Shown here piece after piece: positions 51,749 through 57,884 of a stretch of 57,884 nucleotides of DNA. The notes below the pieces were generated by a model. That model saw only the letters and a list, made by a program, of their open reading frames with translations, had not been told where the DNA came from and did not search any database. Source of the DNA: an uncultured Lachnospiraceae bacterium (GTDB lineage: Bacteria > Bacillota > Clostridia > Lachnospirales > Lachnospiraceae); the NCBI GenBank assembly GCA_900314295.1, contig OMUU01000187.1, positions 1 to 57,884 of the forward strand, in the 5' to 3' direction. How positions within the stretch are numbered: position 1 is the first letter of the stretch; each line of letters starts with the position of its first letter. Both the position numbers and the translations under genes were made by a program.

Positions 51749-52132
51749 TCACAGTGCGTCAATGACTGCCGACAGATAACTGGAAGAAACCGATCCATAG
51801 ATAAAGTTGTCAATCAGACCATCTTTTTTGGCCTGTCTGACCCGGTCCGCCAGTTTTTTCTCCGTGTTCTCATCAACTACCAGCACCACCTTGCAATCCG
51901 GATTGCTGTTCTTCAGCGCATCACGAATTCGCATTCTTCCCTCCAGCATCCATGGCGCATAAGCGGTAACCTCCATAACCAGAATGTTCGCCAGTATGGC
52001 ATTGCATAATTCCAGAGTCTTGTCCGGACTTTCACTCATGACCGGATCAAAATCAGAATCAAATTTACGCAATGCTTCCGCTATCGCATCCGCAAACAGT
52101 ATATTCTGCATATCAATCACGACCCGACGCAA
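51749..52132 (-). CDS. Degenerate receiver-domain protein (pseudo-receiver)
   Basis: The 127-residue product has the length and strand pattern of a stand-alone response regulator receiver domain. Where the phosphoacceptor Asp is expected (strand 3), it reads ILVMEV, with Glu54; Glu often mimics the phosphorylated state. Only one of the usual acidic pair remains (VVIDMQ), the Thr/Ser of strand 4 is Val (VVLVVDE), and the conserved Lys is missing (FIYGSVSS). A TTG at 52132 with GGAGG 8 bases upstream is the best start. The gene is 31 bases upstream of the SPFH gene, so a signalling role in the envelope-stress module is plausible. No output domain is present. Confidence 0.65.
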   Translation of the reverse strand: MRRVVIDMQNILFADAIAEALRKFDSDFDPVMSESPDKTLELCNAILANILVMEVTAYAPWMLEGRMRIRDALKNSNPDCKVVLVVDENTEKKLADRVRQAKKDGLIDNFIYGSVSSSYLSAVIDAL

Positions 52133-52206
52133 TATCCTTACCTCCAAATGTTCTGATTCATATCCGACCCCGGACATGAGACAATGCGTTTTTTCTGTAC
52201 ATCCTC

Positions 52207-52249
52207 ATTATAAGAGCAGCGAATTTTTTCTTCCCTACCCATAAGGGTA
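52207..52249 (-). promoter_or_regulatory. Promoter and inverted-repeat operator of the envelope-stress module
   Basis: TATAAT lies on the minus strand at 52207-52212 with no -35 box. At 52236-52249, where a -35 box and activator site would fall, TACCCATAAGGGTA forms an inverted repeat (TACCC-N4-GGGTA). Its halves resemble the TACYYMT heptamer bound by NarL-type regulators, one of which is encoded just upstream. This is a candidate activator-dependent promoter. Confidence 0.5.
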
Positions 52250-52301
52250 AAGTTATCGAATCGGTACCTTTTACAAAAGCGAAACCGCCTGAAGTTACAT
52301 A

Positions 52302-52367
52302 CAAAAATCCCCGGCTTACTCTGATATGTATCCGGAATTCCGGGTACACATCAAAATAAACCGGGGA
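52302..52367 (-). terminator. Two-tier hairpin terminator after the NarL-type regulator
   Basis: An outer stem TCCCCGG (52308-52314) with CCGGGGA (52361-52367) encloses an inner stem built around CCGGAATTCCGG, and TTTTTGT follows on the minus strand. It should stop the regulator transcript and so separate it from the envelope-stress module. Confidence 0.75.
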
Positions 52368-52388
52368 CTTAATAAATCAGACATCCTT

Positions 52389-53018
52389 TCAATCAAACAG
52401 CTTCGGTATAATATATTGTTTTCCTGTAACGGCAATGGCGAGCTGTGTCTTGTTTGCATAGCCTGTTTTCTGTAGAATGTTTCGAATATGATACTTTACA
52501 TTGTCTTTCGTGTAGTGCAGCCGTTCTGCGATTTCGCTGTACTCCAGCCCTTCACAGACCAGGCGCAGCACCTTGATTTCAGTCTCCGTCAAATCATTGC
52601 TGGTCGTAATTCCGATCTTTACCGCCGGTGTCTCCGCAGGCCAGATCTGTCTGCCCTGCATAGTCGCATCCATGACGGTCAGCAGGTCCTCCGGACTGAC
52701 GTCTTTATACCAGAAGCTATCCGCCCCTGCTTCTCGCGCACGCTTGATAAAGCTCTCCTCAACCATCGAGGTGACAACAATGATTTTCAATTCCGGAAAC
52801 TGTCTGCGCAGCTCGGAAGCTGTGTCGATACCATCTTTCGTACTATGGGTACAGACATCCATGAGCACCAGATCGACCCTGCTCCTGCGGCAGACGGTTT
52901 CTGCAAGGTCCGCTTTCGACAGACTGCCCACCAGTTCGTAGTCTCCGCCATTTTTCACGATATTCTCCATATATTCCCTGGCAATCCGCTGGTCATCAAT
53001 GACCAAAACCTTCGTCAT
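52389..53018 (-). CDS. NarL/FixJ family response regulator
   Basis: The 209-residue regulator has a receiver (KVLVIDDQRIAREYM, LVLMDVCTHSTKDG with the phospho-Asp, SFWYKDVSPEDLL) and a LuxR-type helix-turn-helix (LTETEIKVLRLVCEGLEYSE, IAERLHYTKDNVKYHIRNIL). It should be phosphorylated by the kinase encoded just upstream (26 bases). GGAGG precedes the ATG at 53018. A possible target is the inverted repeat ahead of the envelope-stress genes. Confidence 0.93.
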   Translation of the reverse strand: MTKVLVIDDQRIAREYMENIVKNGGDYELVGSLSKADLAETVCRRSRVDLVLMDVCTHSTKDGIDTASELRRQFPELKIIVVTSMVEESFIKRAREAGADSFWYKDVSPEDLLTVMDATMQGRQIWPAETPAVKIGITTSNDLTETEIKVLRLVCEGLEYSEIAERLHYTKDNVKYHIRNILQKTGYANKTQLAIAVTGKQYIIPKLFD

Positions 53019-53044
53019 ACTGCCCCTCCTGTTCTCTCCCGATC

Positions 53045-54043
53045 TCACAATCTGACGCCAACACAGTCCGGCAGCCTCACGGTCAGAACAAACGACGGAT
53101 GCCAACAGATTTCCATCCTTCCGTCTTCTTTCACAACGAGTCTCTCCAGATCCGCCAGACCGCCCCGCGGCGCAGCCGCCTCTTCCGGCGGCCTTCCGTC
53201 ATTGGTCACGCGAAGCATGTGCCAACCCTGCCCGTGCTCTACTTCCACAAAAAGTATAGTGGCATCCGCATGGCGAGCTGCATTGACACATGCTTCCCGC
53301 ATAATCTTCAAAAACAGCTCCAGCGTCTCCCTTTCTTTCGGCATTTGCCCTGTTATTTTTACATGAATACCGGATACCGCTGCATCATGGATAAACTCCG
53401 TCAGGCCGTCCTGCGGACAGCTGTTTTCCTCCTGCAGCACCTGAATAGCGCGGCGAAACTGCACGACTGCTGCAGAATTTTCCGAAGAAGCAGTACCGCT
53501 GCGCAACATCTGCCGTATCGCGGTGACTCCGAGGTTCATTTGGTCATGCAGCCGTGATTTCATGTTCAAAATTTCCTGTTCCCTGGCTGCTTCCTTCATA
53601 TGATCCGACAGATTTTTCAATTCCTCATACATCTTTTTCAGCTCTTTTGACTGACGTTTTAATTCCTGCCGCCTTTCATACAATTCGGTCACATCGATGA
53701 ACACCGTCTCTATATAGATCTCTCCATATTCCGTTTTGACCGGAGCTTCCGAATACTTCCATACGCTTCCATCGGGGAAGAGAAAGACATTTCCGTCCCG
53801 TACAATACCGGTCGATGAATCGCACTCGTCCAGTGCACTTTTCAACTCCTGGTAGCTTTGAAGATCACTCTGTGCCATTTTTCGAAACAGCCTGTACATG
53901 ACTGGGTTGCACAATTTCACTGATCCGGAGGAGTTAAAATAGCAAACTGCTGCCGGAAGTGTGTCGAGTGCTTCTTTTACGGCAGTACGCAGTGCATATT
54001 GATGCCGGATCCGTTCTGCCGCTTCTCCAATCCACATGATCAC
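53045..54043 (-). CDS. Cytoplasmic PAS-histidine kinase, NarX/DegS type
   Basis: The 332-residue protein has no clear membrane helix. It has a PAS-like domain (about 28-120, AVCYFNSSGSVKLCNPVMYR), a coiled coil (about 122-165), a HisKA_3-type phosphoacceptor region (SRLHDQMNLGVTAIRQML) and an HATPase domain (REACVNAARHA, VTNDGRPP, GGLADLERLV). Because it lacks a membrane sensor, it probably works with the 7TM protein whose gene it overlaps by four bases (GTGA). ATG 54037, two codons in, is an alternative start. Confidence 0.88.
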   Translation of the reverse strand: MIMWIGEAAERIRHQYALRTAVKEALDTLPAAVCYFNSSGSVKLCNPVMYRLFRKMAQSDLQSYQELKSALDECDSSTGIVRDGNVFLFPDGSVWKYSEAPVKTEYGEIYIETVFIDVTELYERRQELKRQSKELKKMYEELKNLSDHMKEAAREQEILNMKSRLHDQMNLGVTAIRQMLRSGTASSENSAAVVQFRRAIQVLQEENSCPQDGLTEFIHDAAVSGIHVKITGQMPKERETLELFLKIMREACVNAARHADATILFVEVEHGQGWHMLRVTNDGRPPEEAAAPRGGLADLERLVVKEDGRMEICWHPSFVLTVRLPDCVGVRL

Positions 54044-55710
54044 ACCCCGCCTTTCCGCATTCGGAACGAAAAGCGATACGTTCCCTTGTCTTCGGCCGAA
54101 AAAAAATCAGCGGTCTGCGCAAACTGCGTCAGATCCGTCTCGCAGACAAATTCCATATGCAGCAGATAACCGCCCGCATCGTTCCGCAGATGAATCCAGA
54201 CATTGGTGAGGTCATACAAACAGGACTCCGTCATCGTCTCGAAGCTCCGGTACACCCGAAGCATATCCGAGGTTGCAAGCGGAACCCCCGACGGTAGTGT
54301 ATAGAGACAGTTCACACCGAGAAGCTCCAGATTCATAAAGGATTCCTCAAAGCACCTGGACAGGTCCTGGATATCCGCGGATGAACTGCGCTCGCGGATA
54401 AGCAGCAGATTGCCGTATCGTTTGATATAGGCGCCGATTACCGCCGCGCCCGCCAGAAGCCGGCCGCATCTGCTGCCATCCGTTTCTGTCTCGTAATTTT
54501 CAAGAATCCGTTCGATCAGATCCATCTGCCGCTCTGTTTCGCTCTGGAGCAGATCATTTACCCTGTTTTTCTCCTGAAGGGCAAGAATCCTTTTCTTCAT
54601 TTCCAGATTCTTCCGTCGGATACGGTTACGTTCCGCAAGCTCCGAGCAGTTATCCTCAATCTGATCGATGGCTTCGGTCAGTTCAGAAACATCCTCCAGC
54701 CAGAGAACATGACCGAATCCGATCGGCTGACTCCTGACAAGCGTATTTTTATCTGCCAGGATGGCCTCGTCCCCTGCCTTTCTCCTCTGTTCCTCCGTCA
54801 GCGTGACTGCGTTGAGGCTTGCAAGACAGACATTATTCTCAGCATCCGTTATCTGCGCTCCGAGCCTGCTGACCGGAAACAGTTCGTCGTAACCGGTATT
54901 GCTCTGGATCAGGCCACATTGGATACAGCTTTCAAGCGTTGCCGAGAACAGCAGGCAATATACAATGGTAATATCGCCAGCAAGCATCCTCAGCCATAAC
55001 AGCTGAACAATACCGAACGAATCTAAAATCCACAGCGTGCCGTAGATCATTGCAAGGATGACCGGAAGAAAGGGCAATATCAGGACTTTGTGGCTGTGCG
55101 GAATCCGGCATTTAATCAGCATGATCACAAGAGCAGTTACACTGCATAACATCATCCAGACGACAACCAGAAAGTAACCAATGCCATAATTATAATCATC
55201 CATCCACACCACAGTGTCGGCAGGAAAAATGAATACGATCTGATGCAAATCGTTGGTCAGAACCAGCATCAGGAGCAGCACCGTTGGTATATAAAACAAT
55301 GCTGTCCACTTCGGCAGTCGGAAATTTTCTCCTTTTCCCAGCGACAGCGCGATAAACACTGCCAGCAGCGGAATCATCAGCAGGGGAACATAGTACAGTT
55401 GCCACAGGAACCGAATCAGCCATACACCTTTCTCCAGCGAATACCGGATGGTTCTGACGGCAATCCAGAATATGATGAGAGCAGAAATAACGATGAGATA
55501 ACGGCGCACCTGAATCTGAATGATCCGTCTGTGGATCGAAATCCCCCAAACGAGAAACAAAACCAGATAAATGCCCGGACGAAGTATGTCGCTGATCCGG
55601 TCCAATACGCCATCGGTCCGGTAAGCAGCCTGCCGCAGCGCCATCGCCGCCAGGACGGAAAGAAGCACATACAGAAAAACGCGAAGCTTTTTCAGAGAAG
55701 ATTTTGTCAC
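54040..55710 (-). CDS. 7TM sensor protein without kinase domain
   Basis: The 556-residue protein has about eight hydrophobic segments in residues 10-265, like the 7TM N-terminal region of some histidine kinases, a PAS-like segment (about 285-345), a coiled coil (about 350-405) and a C-terminal domain (about 406-550) where a kinase would lie. That domain lacks the N and G boxes of a histidine kinase ATPase. It most likely senses a small ligand and passes the signal to the PAS kinase encoded by the overlapping next gene. The start is a GTG at 55710 with AGGAGG 9 bases upstream. Confidence 0.75.
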   Translation of the reverse strand: MTKSSLKKLRVFLYVLLSVLAAMALRQAAYRTDGVLDRISDILRPGIYLVLFLVWGISIHRRIIQIQVRRYLIVISALIIFWIAVRTIRYSLEKGVWLIRFLWQLYYVPLLMIPLLAVFIALSLGKGENFRLPKWTALFYIPTVLLLMLVLTNDLHQIVFIFPADTVVWMDDYNYGIGYFLVVVWMMLCSVTALVIMLIKCRIPHSHKVLILPFLPVILAMIYGTLWILDSFGIVQLLWLRMLAGDITIVYCLLFSATLESCIQCGLIQSNTGYDELFPVSRLGAQITDAENNVCLASLNAVTLTEEQRRKAGDEAILADKNTLVRSQPIGFGHVLWLEDVSELTEAIDQIEDNCSELAERNRIRRKNLEMKKRILALQEKNRVNDLLQSETERQMDLIERILENYETETDGSRCGRLLAGAAVIGAYIKRYGNLLLIRERSSSADIQDLSRCFEESFMNLELLGVNCLYTLPSGVPLATSDMLRVYRSFETMTESCLYDLTNVWIHLRNDAGGYLLHMEFVCETDLTQFAQTADFFSAEDKGTYRFSFRMRKGGV

Positions 55711-56118
55711 CGCGCATTTCCTCCTTCCCTTCGGGGAGTGCCCGGCACGGAGCCAGCCGTGTCATAAACAAGTTATACTATCATGTATTGCATATTTGTT
55801 CCGTGTCAGTTTACCCTCTGTATATATTTTATTCCATTATCGCAATCCGCACAAGAACTTCAGTTTTTTTGGGGATATATTTTTCTGTTCCAAAATCTAA
55901 TTTCTGTTTCAACCAAAACCTCCCGAGCTTCCAGCTGTCATATCCGGACCCCCAAAAAACGAGTCCGCAGTGACGACCAGGCCGTACTCACCTGACCTTG
56001 ATCCAAAAAGTCCAGTATTCATGTGGTTTTTCGGGCTTTTCTCTCTCAGTAAGCCCATAGGTAAACCCACGAAATCGCAAAATTTTTATTTTCTTGTAAT
56101 CTTATTATACACCGGGTA
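55711..56118. other. Long intergenic region between the MATE and 7TM genes
   Basis: This 408-base gap is A/T-rich in its right half and has no coding potential that I can support. It marks a change in character between the core signalling genes and the MATE segment, and may hold one border of an insertion. No terminal repeats are clear here. Confidence 0.5.
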
Positions 56119-57462
56119 TTAAAGAGCGCTCGCCGCTTTATCCATTGGCCAGGATTTTCTGAGTGCCGCATAGGAAACCCAAAAGTTGGCAAGCCAGCCT
56201 GCAGGCACAGCAAGCCAAACAAAGTCAATGCCAAAACGCGGCGCACAGATCAAAGCCACGGACAGGCGGATCGCAAGGTTTACCATGTTGGCAATAAGGA
56301 ATGGGCGCATGATTCCAAGTCCGCGAAGAACTCCATCGGTCGCCATTTTAATTCCCATAAAGATAAAGAAGTAACCGATCCACCTCATATAATCCCCAGA
56401 CACCTGATAAGCCAGAGCTGTTCCGTCTTTTCCAAGGAACAGCGAGGAAATCTGCGTGTGCAGCGTTTCAATGACAAGGAAGGCAATGGCTGCAAAGCAC
56501 ACATCCAGCACCAATGCTGCGTGGTAGCCTTTTTTGATACGCTGCGTTTTGTTTGCGCCAAGGTTCTGGGAAACATATGGAGAAACCGCATTGCCGATGG
56601 ACACAAAAATCAGAGAAAAGACATTCTCCACCCGCATCGTTGCCGCATATCCTGCCAGCGCCTGTGTGCCGAAGGGATTGACCACTGCCTGTACGATCAT
56701 CATACCGATAGACACGGTAGACTGCTGGAGAACTGACGGCACGGCAATTCGAAGCATCGAGCGCAGCTCCCACCTGTCAAACCAGACAAAGGCGCTCTTA
56801 TACCGCCGCATCCGATATAGGAAAATCAATAGTGAGAACACAGCGGAAATTCCTTGGGCAATCAGGGTTGCCAGTGCCGCGCCGAACACGCCAAGCCCCA
56901 GACCGGCTACCATCCAAAGATCCATCACAATATTCAGGGTCGATGAAAAGATCAGCAGCCCCAGCGGAATTTTTGATTCACCGATGGATGTGAACATAGT
57001 AGAAAGAATATTGTACATGAACAAAAACGGGAAACCCACAAAATAGACCCGTAAATATAGTACCGCTTCCTCCAGAATATCGGCAGGGGTCTGTAATCCG
57101 CTCATCATCGCATGAGAAAAGCAAAATCCAAAGACACCAAGGATGATGCTCAGAAACAAAAAGCTGATCAATGATGTAGAAACAATGGTTTTCATTTTGC
57201 CATATTCTTTGGCACCGAAATAGCGGCTCACAAGCACGCCTGCACCAACACCGGCCCCCAGTGCCACACAAATGAAAACATTCGTCAGGGCTGCACAGGC
57301 ACCAACCGCCGCCAGTGCGGAGGAGCCGACAAACTGACCGACGATAATGGAATCAGCCATATTGTATACCTGCTGAAAAAAGCTGCCGAGAATCATCGGC
57401 ATTGCAAAAACCGTCAGTGCTTTCAGCGGCGTATCGGTAATCAAATACTCATCTTTTGACAT
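56119..57462 (-). CDS. MATE family efflux transporter
   Basis: The 447-residue protein has twelve helices in two matching halves, starting MSKDEYLITDTPLKALTVFA and PMILGSFFQQVYNMADSIIV, the MATE hallmark, with VPSVLQQSTVSIGMMIVQAV opening the second half. It exports cationic drugs or other toxic compounds using a sodium or proton gradient. The ATG at 57462 has GGGGG 9 bases upstream. Its start lies inside the 3' end of a truncated MATE frame, so its translation may depend on that frame. The promoter and leader suggest regulated expression. Confidence 0.93.
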   Translation of the reverse strand: MSKDEYLITDTPLKALTVFAMPMILGSFFQQVYNMADSIIVGQFVGSSALAAVGACAALTNVFICVALGAGVGAGVLVSRYFGAKEYGKMKTIVSTSLISFLFLSIILGVFGFCFSHAMMSGLQTPADILEEAVLYLRVYFVGFPFLFMYNILSTMFTSIGESKIPLGLLIFSSTLNIVMDLWMVAGLGLGVFGAALATLIAQGISAVFSLLIFLYRMRRYKSAFVWFDRWELRSMLRIAVPSVLQQSTVSIGMMIVQAVVNPFGTQALAGYAATMRVENVFSLIFVSIGNAVSPYVSQNLGANKTQRIKKGYHAALVLDVCFAAIAFLVIETLHTQISSLFLGKDGTALAYQVSGDYMRWIGYFFIFMGIKMATDGVLRGLGIMRPFLIANMVNLAIRLSVALICAPRFGIDFVWLAVPAGWLANFWVSYAALRKSWPMDKAASAL

Positions 57463-57661
57463 AACCATATTCCCCCACAACTTCCTGCTTTTTACCCCAA
57501 AGCGCGGCCACAGTAAGAGTAGCTGTACCATCCGGTCCCGGATACTGCCCCATCATCGCCATATCTACAATCGAGTAAACAGATGAGATCCGTGTACTGC
57601 CAAAGGCCGCAGCAAGATATCCGAAATAAATTTGCTTGATATTTTCGTGAAGAAAATCCAT
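57449..57661 (-). pseudogene. Truncated N-terminus of a second MATE gene
   Basis: This 70-codon frame begins MDFLHENIKQIYFGYLAAAF and continues ISSVYSIVDMAMMGQYPGPD-GTATLTV, which is the first helix region of a different MATE subtype. After about residue 52 (near 57500) the similarity stops and the frame runs to a TGA within the start of the intact MATE gene, overlapping it by 14 bases. It looks like a deletion remnant joined to the next gene; it may now serve as a leader cistron. A GGCGG site precedes its ATG. Confidence 0.75.
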
Positions 57662-57676
57662 TTAAATCCGCCTCTG

Positions 57677-57735
57677 AACACAAAAAAAGCCGAACAAGGG
57701 ACAGATATCTCAATCTGCGCCTTATCCGGCTGTTG
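57677..57735 (-). terminator. Attenuator-like hairpin in the MATE leader
   Basis: On the minus strand AGCCGGATAAGG pairs with CCTTGTTCGGCT over 12 pairs including two G-U wobbles. The loop holds a small inner stem (CAGAT/ATCTG), and seven T bases follow. It lies between the promoter and the coding region, so it would stop transcription before the transporter unless relieved. A possible short leader frame starts at a GTG at 57753 and runs through the hairpin. Confidence 0.7.
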
Positions 57736-57773
57736 TTTCCACGAATGACTCACCCTTCGAGCGAATACTCAAA

Positions 57774-57802
57774 ATCATAGCATGGGTGTGCGCAAATGTC
57801 AA
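57774..57802 (-). promoter_or_regulatory. Consensus sigma-A promoter of the MATE unit
   Basis: Minus-strand TTGACA (57797-57802) and TATGAT (57774-57779) are 17 bases apart. It reads into the attenuator-like hairpin and then the MATE remnant and gene. Confidence 0.85.
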
Positions 57803-57837
57803 TGAATCTCAGTACAGCAAAAAGTCATGTATAAGCC

Positions 57838-57882
57838 ATAAATGATAAAGTCCTGATGTACCACAAATGAAAATGTCCCGAT
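57838..57882. repeat. Imperfect direct repeats at the right edge
   Basis: ATAAATGATAAAGTCCTGAT (57838-57857) recurs as ACAAATGAAAATGTCCCGAT (57863-57882), a 25-base period with 15 or 16 of 20 matches. Repeated motifs like this occur at the ends of some transposons; no transposase lies within the window. Confidence 0.5.
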
Positions 57883-57884
57883 TA

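Noticed and set aside
51749..52132. Working response regulator
   Set aside because: The phosphoacceptor Asp is replaced by Glu, and the conserved Thr and Lys are missing, so it is reported as a pseudo-receiver.
55704..55973. An 89-codon plus-strand frame at the edge of the long intergenic gap
   Set aside because: It starts inside the 7TM gene on the other strand, lacks a ribosome site and has no family resemblance.
57449..57661. Independent small protein gene
   Set aside because: It matches only the first helix region of MATE transporters and stops after a junction inside the next gene.
1..57884. tRNA, rRNA or known riboswitch genes
   Set aside because: No cloverleaf, rRNA segment or recognisable riboswitch core was seen in any gap, although weak cases could be missed by eye.

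Overview
The window looks like a chromosomal segment of an anaerobic Clostridia species, most likely Lachnospiraceae-like. The reasons are ChW (clostridial hydrophobic W) repeats, a cysS-mrnC-rlmB-sigH core block, GH25, TPM and SLH proteins, strong AGGAGG ribosome sites and sigma-A promoters. Almost every gene lies on the minus strand; only a HAD hydrolase and a TSCPD protein are on plus. I see no tRNA, rRNA or CRISPR array.

Right to left, in the direction of transcription: (1) 57.9-56.1 kb holds a MATE efflux gene behind a consensus promoter, an attenuator-like hairpin and the truncated start of a second MATE gene. (2) 55.7-52.4 kb encodes a split sensory system: a 7TM membrane sensor, a PAS kinase and a NarL-type regulator. 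(3) 52.1-47.8 kb is an envelope-stress module like B. subtilis ydjGHI (SPFH, zinc ribbon, TPM) without pspA, preceded by a degenerate receiver protein. (4) 47.6-42.0 kb is a dlt-like surface-acylation operon (adenylation enzyme, carrier protein, MBOAT, SGNH) with an added PLP-dependent decarboxylase-family gene. An OmpR-type two-component system follows at 41.9-39.6 kb. (5) 39.3-31 kb has scattered genes: SLH-anchored GH5, radical SAM, GH25, AraC, TSCPD, HAD and mutY, separated by short dispersed repeats. (6) 30.6-25.1 kb is mostly housekeeping (ispF, cysS, mrnC, rlmB, sigH).

(7) 24.9-0.1 kb is one long polysaccharide locus. It opens with a promoter and an initiating sugar phosphotransferase, then glycosyltransferases, a complete dTDP-L-rhamnose pathway (rfbA, B, D, C), a two-gene membrane unit, a tandem-domain phosphotransferase, a DUF4422 protein, a flippase, a Wzm/Wzt-type ABC exporter, a methyltransferase-kinase resembling the WbdD chain terminator, and two double-domain GT2 enzymes. 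An L,D-transpeptidase with six ChW repeats ends it. The exporter ATPase has a Wzt-like C-terminal glycan-recognition domain, so the layout matches chain-terminated ABC export known from Gram-negative O-antigens. The flippase and two separate initiating enzymes suggest that a second polymer may be made from the same locus.

The most unusual points are the WbdD/Wzt-like termination set, the decarboxylase inside the dlt-like operon, the tandem phosphotransferase with one catalytically broken domain, the 30-bp tandem repeat at a gene junction, and the pseudo-receiver with Glu at the phosphorylation site. All functions are read from motifs and gene order; no database search was run.
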